A DNA stretch of 64,000 nt from the NCBI GenBank assembly GCA_963850095.1, contig CAWKJX010000014.1, positions 186,001 to 250,000 of the forward strand, read 5' to 3'. The notes below the pieces were generated by a model. The model searched no databases. It saw nothing but the letters and a program-made list of their open reading frames with translations, and was not told the origin of the DNA. Origin of the DNA: Bog-473 sp963850095 (GTDB taxonomy: Bacteria; Actinomycetota; Acidimicrobiia; Acidimicrobiales; RAAP-2). A program made the translations under genes and the position numbers. Positions 57,208 to 64,000 of this stretch are shown here, in pieces. Within the stretch, counting starts at the first letter, position 1. Every line of letters starts with the position of its first letter.

Positions 57208-57447
57208 TCAGGCGGGCGAGGGCACCCGGTTTCTCCGCAGGTGGTCGAGCCCGGCGGCGGACACGGCAATCGTCTCGCCACCGGGCCGGCGCTGTCGCAC
57301 CACGAAGCCGCGGTCGTTGGCCTCCTCCCACACCGGCAGGCGCGGGCACGACGTGCGCCACGCCTCGAGCACCTCGCCGGCCGGGCGGGCGCACGGTCCG
57401 ATCCACTCGAGCAGGTCGAGAATCAGGGCTTCGACGGAGTCGGACAT
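57208..57447 (-). CDS. Small conserved hypothetical protein
   Basis: This 79-residue acidic protein has LILDLLEWIGPCARP, EVLEAWRTSCPRLPVWEEAND and a basic C-terminal segment. The text resembles short conserved hypothetical proteins I have seen in many bacteria, possibly with a winged-helix shape, but no function is known to me. It converges with the methyltransferase gene. Confidence 0.6.
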   Translation of the reverse strand: MSDSVEALILDLLEWIGPCARPAGEVLEAWRTSCPRLPVWEEANDRGFVVRQRRPGGETIAVSAAGLDHLRRNRVPSPA

Positions 57448-57513
57448 GCGGTCACCATCGTAGATGGGGGCGGTACCCCGGCACCCCCGTCGGCCGGGGT
57501 CCCGCTCGAGGAG

Positions 57514-57921
57514 CTATCCGGGGGCGGGCACGAAACTCAACCGCACGTGCCGCCGGGGATTGTCCACGTTGAGGTCGACCAGGACCAGGGACTGCCAGGT
57601 GCCCAGCGCCACCCGCCCGTCGAGCACGGGCAGGGTGACCGTCGGGCTGACGATGGCCGGGAGCAGGTGGTCGGCCCCGTGACCCGGGGAGCCGTGGGCA
57701 TGGCGGTACCGGCCATCGCGCGGCAGCAGGTGTCCCAGGGCGGCGACCAGGTCACCCTCGGACCCCGATCTCGTCTCCATGAGGGCCAGGCCGGCCGTGG
57801 CGTGCGGCACGAACACGTTGACCAGCCCGTCGCCCCGGCCGTCGCAGTAGTGCTCGAGCATGCCCGTCAGGTCGACGATGCGCTCCCGGGAGGTGTCCAC
57901 TTCCATTTCGACCGTCTGCAT
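57514..57921 (-). CDS. YjbQ/UPF0047-family protein
   Basis: This 135-residue protein matches the YjbQ family: VNVFVPHATAGLALMETRSG, HAHGSPGHGADHLLPAI and LGTWQSLVLVDLNVDNPRRHVRLSF. His residues in the first two motifs form the likely metal site. Some members have weak thiamine-phosphate synthase activity, but the native role is unsettled. ATG 57921 matches the family start; an open frame reaches further upstream without support. Confidence 0.85.
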   Translation of the reverse strand: MQTVEMEVDTSRERIVDLTGMLEHYCDGRGDGLVNVFVPHATAGLALMETRSGSEGDLVAALGHLLPRDGRYRHAHGSPGHGADHLLPAIVSPTVTLPVLDGRVALGTWQSLVLVDLNVDNPRRHVRLSFVPAPG

Positions 57922-58060
57922 CGATCGACCAGTCTGCTCCGGGCGCACGCTGCCGGCCAGCGGCTCCGGTCGCGCGCACGACCGAGGAACTACGGCATCG
58001 CGGTTCACGGTCATCGCGACCGGGGCGTCACGGAGACCGTCGTGACCACACCCGCGTCTG

Positions 58061-58366
58061 TCAGGGGCGCGGGTAGACGTCGAGCTGCACGTCGCCCAAC
58101 CATTGGGAGAACCTGCCGCCGTCGGAGGCCGCCAGGAGCAGACTTCTCAGGTCAGCCTCGAACGCCTGGAGCCGGGGGCCGAACAGGTGCGGGGCAGTGC
58201 CAGAAGCCGAGAAGACGGAGGCGACGACCTCGTCGACGCTGCGCTCCAGTACCTGGCGCCCTTCTACAGGCACGACGCAGGCGGGCAGGAAGCCCGCACC
58301 ATCCAGGATCTCGGCCTCCCCGCCCTGCGTCCCGTAAGGGAGGAACCCCTGGCCGGCCGCCCGGGG
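58061..58366 (-). pseudogene. C-terminal fragment of a class I methyltransferase
   Basis: The open frame encodes DGAGFLPACVVPVEGRQVLER, then SVDEVVASVFSASGTAPHLFG and a C-terminal DVQLDVYPRP. That pattern is the last third of a family of SAM-dependent methyltransferases. No motif I or other N-terminal half is found. The frame begins right after the TAG of the CadD-like gene in the same frame, with only a GTG at 58273 as a start. It is most likely the remnant of a gene cut by a deletion or rearrangement whose left join now abuts the CadD-like gene. Confidence 0.55.
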
Positions 58367-59011
58367 CTAAACCAGCGAGAACGTCCCCGCCTCCAGCATC
58401 ACCAGGACACCGATGCCGCAGAGCAGCACCGGCACCGCCACGCCGCCCAAACGCGTCATGACCGAACGAGCCCTGGGATGCCGGCCCCCTCCCAAAATCG
58501 TGGCGGTCACCAGGACCTCGCCCAGCGCGAAGACGACGAAGATGGCCGCCAAATTGGTCGCTCCACCGACGCGGAAGAGCGGAATGTAGGCAGCCAGGTT
58601 GTCGCCGCCCGCGGCGATGGTCACGAGCGCCGCCGCGGTGAACGACCGGCCCACGGCCCGGTCCGTCGCCGCCCGCCGGCCTCGCCGCCGCCGTGTGCCG
58701 GGAGCCGGGGCCCCCTCTTGCGGACCCGGCTTCCGCCGCAGCCCGACCAGCCCGTGCACCCCGATGGCCAGTGGCACCAGCCCGAGCAGTCCCACCACTT
58801 CGGCCGAGAACTCGAAGAGGACAGCGGCCGCCGCAGCGGCCACGACGACGAGGAGGAGGAAACCCATCACCTGACCCACCGCGATGCGGCGCGCCCGGTC
58901 CAGCGGCGCACCCGCCACCATCGTCATGGTCACCAGGCCGTTGTCGATGTTGGTCCCGATGAAGGCCGCCGCAGCGATGCCGAAGTCGGCTCCGAGGCCG
59001 GTCGCGGCCAC
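58367..59011 (-). CDS. CadD-like cation transporter family protein
   Basis: This protein of about 214 residues from GTG 59011 has five to six hydrophobic helices and AAAFIGTNIDNGLV, close to the FIATNIDD motif of the CadD/cadmium-resistance and LysE-like transporters. A basic loop (RRRRGRRAATDRAVG) lies in the middle, and AGGDNLAAYIPLF repeats the first motif in the second half, as expected for a two-fold fold. It starts 12 bases after the TauD-like gene. Cation or small-molecule efflux is likely but the substrate is open. Confidence 0.72.
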   Translation of the reverse strand: MAATGLGADFGIAAAAFIGTNIDNGLVTMTMVAGAPLDRARRIAVGQVMGFLLLVVVAAAAAAVLFEFSAEVVGLLGLVPLAIGVHGLVGLRRKPGPQEGAPAPGTRRRRGRRAATDRAVGRSFTAAALVTIAAGGDNLAAYIPLFRVGGATNLAAIFVVFALGEVLVTATILGGGRHPRARSVMTRLGGVAVPVLLCGIGVLVMLEAGTFSLV

Positions 59012-59022
59012 CAGGGGCGGGA

Positions 59023-59883
59023 TCAGGTGGCCGACGGGAGCGGCATGGCCGGGCCGAACGGTTTGTCGCCCCGCAAGGTGACCCGGTGGGCGAAGCGTGC
59101 CGCGTCGCCGTAGTCGTCCAGCGCGTAGTGGAGCGTGGCCCGGTTGTCCCAGAAGGCAACCGAGCCTGCCTTCCAGCGGAAGCGGCAGGTGTACTCCGGC
59201 TTGATGCAGTGGTGGTAGAGCATCTCCAGAATTGCGTTGCTCTCGTTGTCGGACAACCCGAAGAGCTGGCGGGTGAACTGGCGATTGACGAACAGGCCGT
59301 TGCGCCCGTTCTCGGGGTGGGTACGCACCACCGGGTGCAGCGCCGGGAGCAGCTTCTCCTGCCACACGCCGTCCCACTCGTAGCCGCCCCGCTCGGCCAC
59401 ATCCGCGGCGAACCACGGGTCGTGGTGGATGGCGATGAGCTTGTCGCACATGTCGCGCACGGGCCCGGCCAGGCCGTCGTAGGCGTCCTGCAGGCTGGCC
59501 CACATGGTGTCGCCACCGACCTCGGGGGCCTCGAGCATGTAGAGGATCGAACCCATCGCCGGCGTCTGCAGGAAGGTCACGTCCGTGTGCCACCAGCTGG
59601 CCCGGTCGACCTTGCCGTCGATGGCCAGCACCTCGCGGCTCTCGTCGATCGACGGCAGCACAGGATGCGCCTCGGTCACGGTGCCGAGCTGCCGGGCGAA
59701 GTCGGCCTGCTGCTCGGCCGTGAGCGACTGGTCGCGGAAGAAGATCACGTGGTGCGTGACCCAGGCCTCCCTGACCGCCGCCAGCACTTCGGGCGCCAGC
59801 GGGACCGAAAGGTCCACACCGGAGATTTCCGCACCGATGTTGGGTGATATCGGGTGCACGCCGATGCTGGTGGCCAAGGTCAC
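59023..59883 (-). CDS. TauD/TfdA-family 2-oxoglutarate-dependent dioxygenase
   Basis: This 286-residue Fe(II)/2-oxoglutarate enzyme hydroxylates a small substrate, as taurine dioxygenase does. GAEISGVDLSVPL, the His-x-Asp pair in WWHTDVTF, AFWDNRATLHYALDDY with the second His nearby (FAHRVTLRG) and the Arg that binds 2-oxoglutarate are visible. GTG 59883 is the likely start. It is divergent from the alpha/beta hydrolase gene with 232 bases between. It could act on a sulfonate, chlorophenoxy acid or similar compound. Confidence 0.87.
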   Translation of the reverse strand: MTLATSIGVHPISPNIGAEISGVDLSVPLAPEVLAAVREAWVTHHVIFFRDQSLTAEQQADFARQLGTVTEAHPVLPSIDESREVLAIDGKVDRASWWHTDVTFLQTPAMGSILYMLEAPEVGGDTMWASLQDAYDGLAGPVRDMCDKLIAIHHDPWFAADVAERGGYEWDGVWQEKLLPALHPVVRTHPENGRNGLFVNRQFTRQLFGLSDNESNAILEMLYHHCIKPEYTCRFRWKAGSVAFWDNRATLHYALDDYGDAARFAHRVTLRGDKPFGPAMPLPSAT

Positions 59884-60115
59884 CGCGCGATTCTGCCCGA
59901 AGCGGCTGTCGGCCGGTGCCCAGAGGCCAGGGCAGGCGGAAATCGCTAAACGATCCGGTTGAGACCTGAACGGATCTGCCTTCGTTTCCACATGGAGGGT
60001 GGTATGTCCCCGGCGGGCCACCACCGCGAGCGAGGACAGCCACCGGGCGCGCCAAGGGCATTGCGCCGGGCACACCCGGCCGCTGCCGTCCGCTCACGCC
60101 TACATTGGCCACCGC

Positions 60116-61192
60116 ATGAGTGACGACACCGCCACCGCCGCCGAGGGACCGGTCCTGGCCACCCCGGCCCGCAACTACTCGCCCTGGTACCAGTGGATGA
60201 CCCGACTGGCCGCCACCGCCCACGAGGACCCGCTCCCCGAAGGGGACCCCGAGGCCATCCCCGCCTGGCTCGAGAGGCGCCGCCAGCGCCTCGCCGAACT
60301 GCTCGGGCCCCAGCCCCAGCCGGTCCCGCTCAACACCGAGACGCTGGAATCGACCCAGTGCGACGGCTACCGCCGCAACAAAATCGTGTTCGACTCCGAG
60401 GACACCATGTCGGTACCCGCCTATCTCCTCGTGCCCGACGACCGCGGCGGCGCGCCGCCCGGTCCCGCCGTGCTGGCCTGCCACGGCCACGGGCCGGGTA
60501 AGTCCCAGGCCGTCGGCCTCGAGCACACCGACATGCCGAATGCCGACTATGCACTCCAGCTGGCACGGCGGGGCTATGTCGTCCTGGCGCCCGATCTGCG
60601 TTGCTTCGGCGAGCGCCTGGACTGGAACCCCGAGGACCACTACGCCTGCGACACCAACCTGGTGCACGCCGCCATGGCCGGGTGGAACCCCCTGGCCCAA
60701 AACGTCTGGGACCTCTGCCGATGCTTGGACGTGCTCCAGGAGCACCCGCTGGTCGATCCCACCCGGCTCGGAATGGTCGGCATCTCCTACGGCGGCACCG
60801 TCACCCTCTTCACCGCCGCCGTCGACCAACGGGTGACGGCCGCCGTCGTGAGCGGCTACTTCTCCTCGTGGACCGAGAGCCACAAAATGCCTTGGAACAT
60901 GTGCGGCTCCCAAATCATGTTCGGGATGCTCGGCAAGCTCGAGCACGAGGACCTCGGCGCGCTCATCGCCCCCCGTGCCCTGCTCGTCGAGACCGGCACC
61001 GAGGACTATTTGTTCCCGGTCGCCGCCGCCACCGAGTCCGTGCGACGCACCCGCATCGTTTACGACTACTTCGGCGCCGGCGATCGCCTGGAGCATGACG
61101 TCTTCGAGGGGGACCACCAGTGGCACGGCACCGAGGCCCTGCCGTTCCTCGACCGCTGGCTCGGCCACACCCCGCCCGCCGCCTCGGACTGA
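60116..61192 (+). CDS. Alpha/beta hydrolase, acetyl-xylan-esterase/dienelactone-hydrolase-like
   Basis: This 358-residue hydrolase has VLACHGHGPGKSQAVG, APDLRCFGERL, the nucleophile elbow GISYGGTVTLF (Ser near residue 225), an acid in ETGTEDYLFP and the final His in EGDHQWHG. The extended N-terminal part (WYQWMTRLAATAHEDPLPE) resembles the acetyl-esterase/ABhydrolase_7 group. There is no signal peptide. It is divergent from the dioxygenase gene, so the two may share control. Confidence 0.83.
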   Translation: MSDDTATAAEGPVLATPARNYSPWYQWMTRLAATAHEDPLPEGDPEAIPAWLERRRQRLAELLGPQPQPVPLNTETLESTQCDGYRRNKIVFDSEDTMSVPAYLLVPDDRGGAPPGPAVLACHGHGPGKSQAVGLEHTDMPNADYALQLARRGYVVLAPDLRCFGERLDWNPEDHYACDTNLVHAAMAGWNPLAQNVWDLCRCLDVLQEHPLVDPTRLGMVGISYGGTVTLFTAAVDQRVTAAVVSGYFSSWTESHKMPWNMCGSQIMFGMLGKLEHEDLGALIAPRALLVETGTEDYLFPVAAATESVRRTRIVYDYFGAGDRLEHDVFEGDHQWHGTEALPFLDRWLGHTPPAASD

Positions 61193-61210
61193 CGGGGTCG
61201 GCGGCTCCGC

Positions 61211-61349
61211 CTATTGCTCGTCGCCCTCCGGCACGGCGCGCGCCTCGGCGGCATTGCGCAGCACGTGATCGAGTGACGGCTGGCGCGTCGCCCGGACCTG
61301 CGCTCCCGCCGCGCTCGGCACCGGGAGCACCGGAAATATCAGAAGACAT
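61211..61349 (-). CDS. Possible small protein of about 45 residues (one frameshift)
   Basis: An ATG at 61349 follows GAGGAGG nine bases upstream and starts MSSDISGAPGAERGG. In the next frame the sequence ends QPSLDHVLRNAAEARAVPEG with a stop at 61211. The two parts differ by exactly one base over 139, as in other broken genes of this window. The C-terminal part looks like real protein, the first part is low-complexity. Function is unknown and the call is tentative. The rest of 61193-61474 shows nothing. Confidence 0.35.
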
Positions 61350-61474
61350 CGCCGTGCCCCTCCTCGCCGGCCCGGTCGGCGCCGGGTCTTCGGGCAAGAA
61401 GTGGTGCGCGGCTCGCCGCAGCCAGACGCGCCAACGCGTCCTTTTCTCGCCCGACTCGTGCCAGACCACTCCCA

Positions 61475-62221
61475 CTACAGGAAGCTGCGCAGAACCGCCG
61501 TGAACGCTGAGGTCGGGACCACCTGGCCGTGCCCCGACCGGTTCGTCGGGACCGCCACGGGGTTGGAGGTGGGCACGTTCATCAGGGACAGGACCGCCGA
61601 CACCGGTGTCCCGGGGCCGAGATAGATGTGCGACGCCACCTGCTCCAGCAACGAGCTGGTCCCCGTCGGGTCCGTCATGAGCGACGTCACGGACAGACTG
61701 CCCGTCGCCAGCCGACCAAGGCTCGACGACGGGTCCACCATGTGCAGGTCGACGCCGACGTAGTGGCTGACCGGGATGCCCAGGCTGCGCAGTCCGGCGA
61801 TGATGGTCGACGGCGAGTGCAAGCTGAGCGAACCCAAGGAGGCGGTGCGGCCCCCCGGCATGGGCAGGTCCAGCTTGCTCGGGATCGTCAGGACCCGGGT
61901 ATGTCCGGCCACCTGGTGGAAGACGTAGGCCTCCTCGCTGTGGTGGGGTCCCTTGACGATGGCCAGCAGGTCGTTCTTGCCCCGGGCCAGCAGTCCGGCC
62001 GGTACGCCCACATGGTGGACGGCGTGGTCGATTTTGTAGAGGGAGATCCCGATCAGCGTGCCCACGGCCGCCACCAGGGCGAACACGAGAGAGCCGGTGA
62101 TGATCAGGACGCGCTTGAGCACCCGGTGCTTGCGCGGCGTCGGCGTCGGCGTTGGCGTCGGCACCGGGGCCAACGCCGCAACACTCAGGTCAAGGCGCGG
62201 CGTGGCGATGGCGATGGTCAA
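61475..62221 (-). CDS. Divergent LytR-CpsA-Psr-like membrane protein
   Basis: This 248-residue protein starts with a cytoplasmic segment containing a PT repeat (VPTPTPTPTP), then one membrane helix (VLIITGSLVFALVAAVGTLIG) and an outer domain. The outer part has LVxIPR-like TRVLTIPSKLDLPMPGG and HYVGVDLHMV, like the first half of LCP ligases that attach polymers to peptidoglycan. The Arg-Asp of the active IPRD motif reads Ser-Lys here, and the second half of the LCP domain is missing. It may be a non-enzymatic relative. A TTG start with GGAGGG five bases upstream is likely. Confidence 0.6.
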   Translation of the reverse strand: MTIAIATPRLDLSVAALAPVPTPTPTPTPRKHRVLKRVLIITGSLVFALVAAVGTLIGISLYKIDHAVHHVGVPAGLLARGKNDLLAIVKGPHHSEEAYVFHQVAGHTRVLTIPSKLDLPMPGGRTASLGSLSLHSPSTIIAGLRSLGIPVSHYVGVDLHMVDPSSSLGRLATGSLSVTSLMTDPTGTSSLLEQVASHIYLGPGTPVSAVLSLMNVPTSNPVAVPTNRSGHGQVVPTSAFTAVLRSFL

Positions 62222-62382
62222 GGTTCCCTCCGTCGGCTCTGCCGCCCCACTCCCCAGGCCGGCACGCCAGATCTCCCTGCGGGAAACCTACGCACCAGCT
62301 ATTGCCCGCCCGTTGCCCCCTGGGTTCGATGTGGTTGCCGTGATCCTCACCAGGGCTCCACCCCGTCCGCGATGCTGTGGGC

Positions 62383-63342
62383 ATGGAACCAGAACGTCCC
62401 GATCGGCCGGAACCGGCGGTTGGTGTACCGCTGTTTCACTACAGCTCCCCCGACGAGGACAGTTCTCGCTGGTGGGACTTCCCTTTCCGTACGGGAGACA
62501 TCGTGATCAGCACCCGTTCCAAGTCCGGCACCACCTGGATGCAGATGATCTGCCTGCTGCTGGTCCACCAGGCGCCGGACCTGCCGGCCAGCCTGGGCGC
62601 TCTTTCGCCCTGGATGGACTGGAAAGTCCAGCACAAGGAGGTCGTCTGGGGGCTTTTGGAGGCCCAGCCGTTCCGGCGGGTCATTAAGACCCACACGCCG
62701 CTCGACGGCGTGCCCATGGACGAGGGCGTGACCTACATCGTCATGGGTCGGGATCCGCTCGACATGGCCGTTTCCCTCTATCACCAGGGGGACAACATCG
62801 ACCGAGAGCGCATGAGCGACCTTACTGGCCAGCCCGATCCCGAAATTGTCGCCCCGCCCGACCCACCGGCGGAGCGCCGGCCTCGGCAGCCCGTCGATCA
62901 GTGGCTGCGCAACTTCGTCGATTGGGACCCCGACCCCCGCCAGCAGCTCGATTCACTTCCGGGGATCCTGTTCCACCTCACCGACGCCTGGGAGCGCCAG
63001 GCCGAGGCGGACGTCGTGCTCGTCCACTACGACGACCTGCTCCATGACCTCGACGGGTCCATGCGTCGACTGGCCCGGTTGCTCGGCCTCCCCGAAGACG
63101 AGGCCCGCTGGCCCTCCCTGGTCCACGCGGCCACCTTCGACGACATGCGGGCGCACGCCGAGGCCGCGGTGCCCGACGCCATGGGGGTACTCAAGGACCC
63201 GCGCGCTTTCTTCCGCAGCGGCGGCTCCGGCGAGGGTCGCCGCCTGCTCGGCGACGAGGAGCTGGCGCGCTACCACGCCCGGGAGGCGGAGCTCGCCCCG
63301 GCCGACCTGCTGGCCTGGCTCCACCGCGACGAGCGGGCCTGA
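62383..63342 (+). CDS. PAPS-dependent sulfotransferase
   Basis: This 319-residue cytosolic sulfotransferase moves a sulfuryl group from PAPS to an alcohol or amine. The 5'-phosphosulfate loop is STRSKSGTTWMQ near residue 45, the catalytic His lies in KTHTPLDG, and the 3'-phosphate site is IVMGRDPLDMAVSLYHQ. The end of the domain (FFRSGGSGEGRRLL) fits GxxGxWK-like relatives. ATG 62383 or the GTG six bases upstream may start it. The DinB-like gene follows two bases after the stop. Confidence 0.88.
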   Translation: MEPERPDRPEPAVGVPLFHYSSPDEDSSRWWDFPFRTGDIVISTRSKSGTTWMQMICLLLVHQAPDLPASLGALSPWMDWKVQHKEVVWGLLEAQPFRRVIKTHTPLDGVPMDEGVTYIVMGRDPLDMAVSLYHQGDNIDRERMSDLTGQPDPEIVAPPDPPAERRPRQPVDQWLRNFVDWDPDPRQQLDSLPGILFHLTDAWERQAEADVVLVHYDDLLHDLDGSMRRLARLLGLPEDEARWPSLVHAATFDDMRAHAEAAVPDAMGVLKDPRAFFRSGGSGEGRRLLGDEELARYHAREAELAPADLLAWLHRDERA

Positions 63343-63343
63343 G

Positions 63344-63889
63344 GTGGCCATCCCGCCCGACGACAAGGACTGGACCTGGGTGCTCGAGCGTCCCTGTCCC
63401 GAGTGCGGTCTCGACGCCTCCACCCTGCGCGCCGACGCCGTCGCCGACCTTCTGCGCGCCAACGCCGACGCCTGGACGGAGCTGTTGGTGGCCGCACCGG
63501 CCGGCCCGCTACGCCAGCGCCCGCGCCACGACCGCTGGTCGGCGGTCGAATACGCCTGCCACGTCCGCGACGTGTGCGCGCTGTTCCGCTACCGCCTCGG
63601 CCTCATGCTCGACGAGGACGACCCGCTCTTCCCGAACTGGGACCAGGACGCCACGGCCCTCGAGGAGGACTACGGCACGCAGGATCCGGCGGTCGTGGCG
63701 ACCCAGCTCGTTGAGGAGGCCGTCCGGCTCGCCGATGCCTTCGACGCGGTCAGCGGCGAGCAGTGGCAGCGGCCCGGCCGACGTAGCGATGGCGCGACCT
63801 TCACCGTCGACAGCTTCAGCCGCTACATGGTCCACGACCCGATCCATCACCTCTACGACGTGACGGGGGAGCGAGCGTCGCCTGCCTGA
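63344..63889 (+). CDS. DinB-like (maleylpyruvate isomerase/mycothiol-type) protein
   Basis: This 181-residue four-helix-bundle protein fits the DinB/MDMPI group. The His residues in DRWSAVEYACHVRDVC and MVHDPIHHLYDV are the expected metal ligands. Many actinobacterial members are mycothiol-dependent transferases, but this cannot be shown from sequence. The GTG start lies two bases after the sulfotransferase stop, so the two form an operon. A PCPECGLDAS stretch near the start is reminiscent of a zinc knuckle but has only two Cys. Confidence 0.75.
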   Translation: MAIPPDDKDWTWVLERPCPECGLDASTLRADAVADLLRANADAWTELLVAAPAGPLRQRPRHDRWSAVEYACHVRDVCALFRYRLGLMLDEDDPLFPNWDQDATALEEDYGTQDPAVVATQLVEEAVRLADAFDAVSGEQWQRPGRRSDGATFTVDSFSRYMVHDPIHHLYDVTGERASPA

Positions 63890-63932
63890 GCCGCTCTGCC
63901 GCCTCGGCGCCGGCGCAGAGGCGGGGCGTCGG

Positions 63933-64000
63933 TCAGCTCGGAAGCAGCCGGGCGGACTCCGGATCGAGATGAACGGTGGCGTGTGTGATGGTCCGCAGGG
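63933..64000 (-). CDS. C-terminal end of an unidentified protein (cut by window edge)
   Basis: A minus-strand frame enters from the right edge and reads LRTITHATVHLDPESARLLPS before a TGA at 63933. The ITHATVHLD pattern is reminiscent of the C-terminal domain of cation diffusion facilitator transporters, but 21 residues are too few to say. It converges with the DinB-like gene. Confidence 0.4.
   Translation of the reverse strand, partial: LRTITHATVHLDPESARLLPS

Noticed and set aside
61475..62506. A plus-strand frame across the LCP-like gene
   Set aside because: It is Arg/Gln/Gly-rich shadow sequence. The minus strand shows a membrane helix, a PT linker and a plausible ribosome site.
1..64000. 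CRISPR arrays, transposases, integrases, prophage genes, rRNA or tRNA genes
   Set aside because: No regularly spaced direct repeats, transposase or integrase motifs, or tRNA-like T-loop and acceptor patterns were found while reading both strands.

Overview
The window is high-GC DNA (about 70% by eye) with many GTG starts, short 1-4 bp ATGA/GTGA/TGATG gene overlaps and strong purine-rich ribosome-binding sites. The gene content (sigma-F-type partner switching with SpoIIE/GAF proteins, DipZ, LCP-like and Rpf-like wall proteins, fused LivH-LivM transporters, many short-chain dehydrogenases) points to an actinomycete. The style of the CoA-ligase, amidohydrolase and ABC genes suggests the class Acidimicrobiia, but that placement is inference. 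No rRNA, tRNA, CRISPR array, insertion sequence or prophage was recognised.

Layout. 1-9475: mostly minus-strand metabolism (G6PDH fragment, amidohydrolase, nitroreductase, short-chain dehydrogenases (SDRs), a nitrilase-fold protein lacking its catalytic Cys, agmatinase-like ureohydrolase, beta-lactamase-family hydrolase) around one secreted GH5 endoglycoceramidase-like enzyme. 9540-17976: a complete Kdp potassium-uptake locus (small ORF, kdpF, A, B, C, then kdpE and a histidine kinase on the other strand, and a separate divergent gene for the KdpD sensor/Usp module). This locus carries about two dozen single-base frameshifts, far more than the rest of the window. 18-25 kb: nucleosidase, epoxide-hydrolase-like protein, Rpf-like secreted protein, acyl-CoA ligase behind a CRP-like site, DipZ, an integral membrane protein and an alpha/beta hydrolase. 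25.5-30.1 kb: GH1 glucosidase, a three-gene ABC-2 exporter and an orphan ParA.

30.1-35.6 kb is a general-stress sigma module. It has a large membrane GAF-SpoIIE-HATPase protein divergent from STAS, anti-sigma and sigma genes, with two back-to-back promoter candidates of sigma-B/F type between them, so the module probably controls itself. 35.7-42.4 kb holds an APC permease, SDRs, a small P-loop kinase, an epimerase, an acetyltransferase and a ComB-like phosphatase. 42.5-48.3 kb is a tight five-gene catabolic operon (GH4 glycosidase, 3-hydroxyisobutyrate-dehydrogenase-like enzyme, class I aldolase, FGGY kinase, LarA-family racemase/epimerase) that looks like an unassigned sugar-acid pathway. 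48.3-54.9 kb follows behind an 11-bp inverted repeat: a branched-chain-type ABC importer built from an MFS-LivF fusion, a LivH-LivM fusion, LivG and a binding protein. 55-64 kb is mixed: CsaA-like protein, SDR, methyltransferase and a methyltransferase fragment, YjbQ, CadD-like transporter, TauD-like dioxygenase, hydrolase, LCP-like protein, sulfotransferase and DinB-like protein.

About a dozen further single-base frameshifts are scattered over the other genes. In nearly every case the protein continues in a neighbouring frame with motifs intact, so I treat these genes as real and the shifts as probable sequence errors, annotating the full reconstructed span. All frameshift positions are estimates from reading protein continuity and may be off by several bases.
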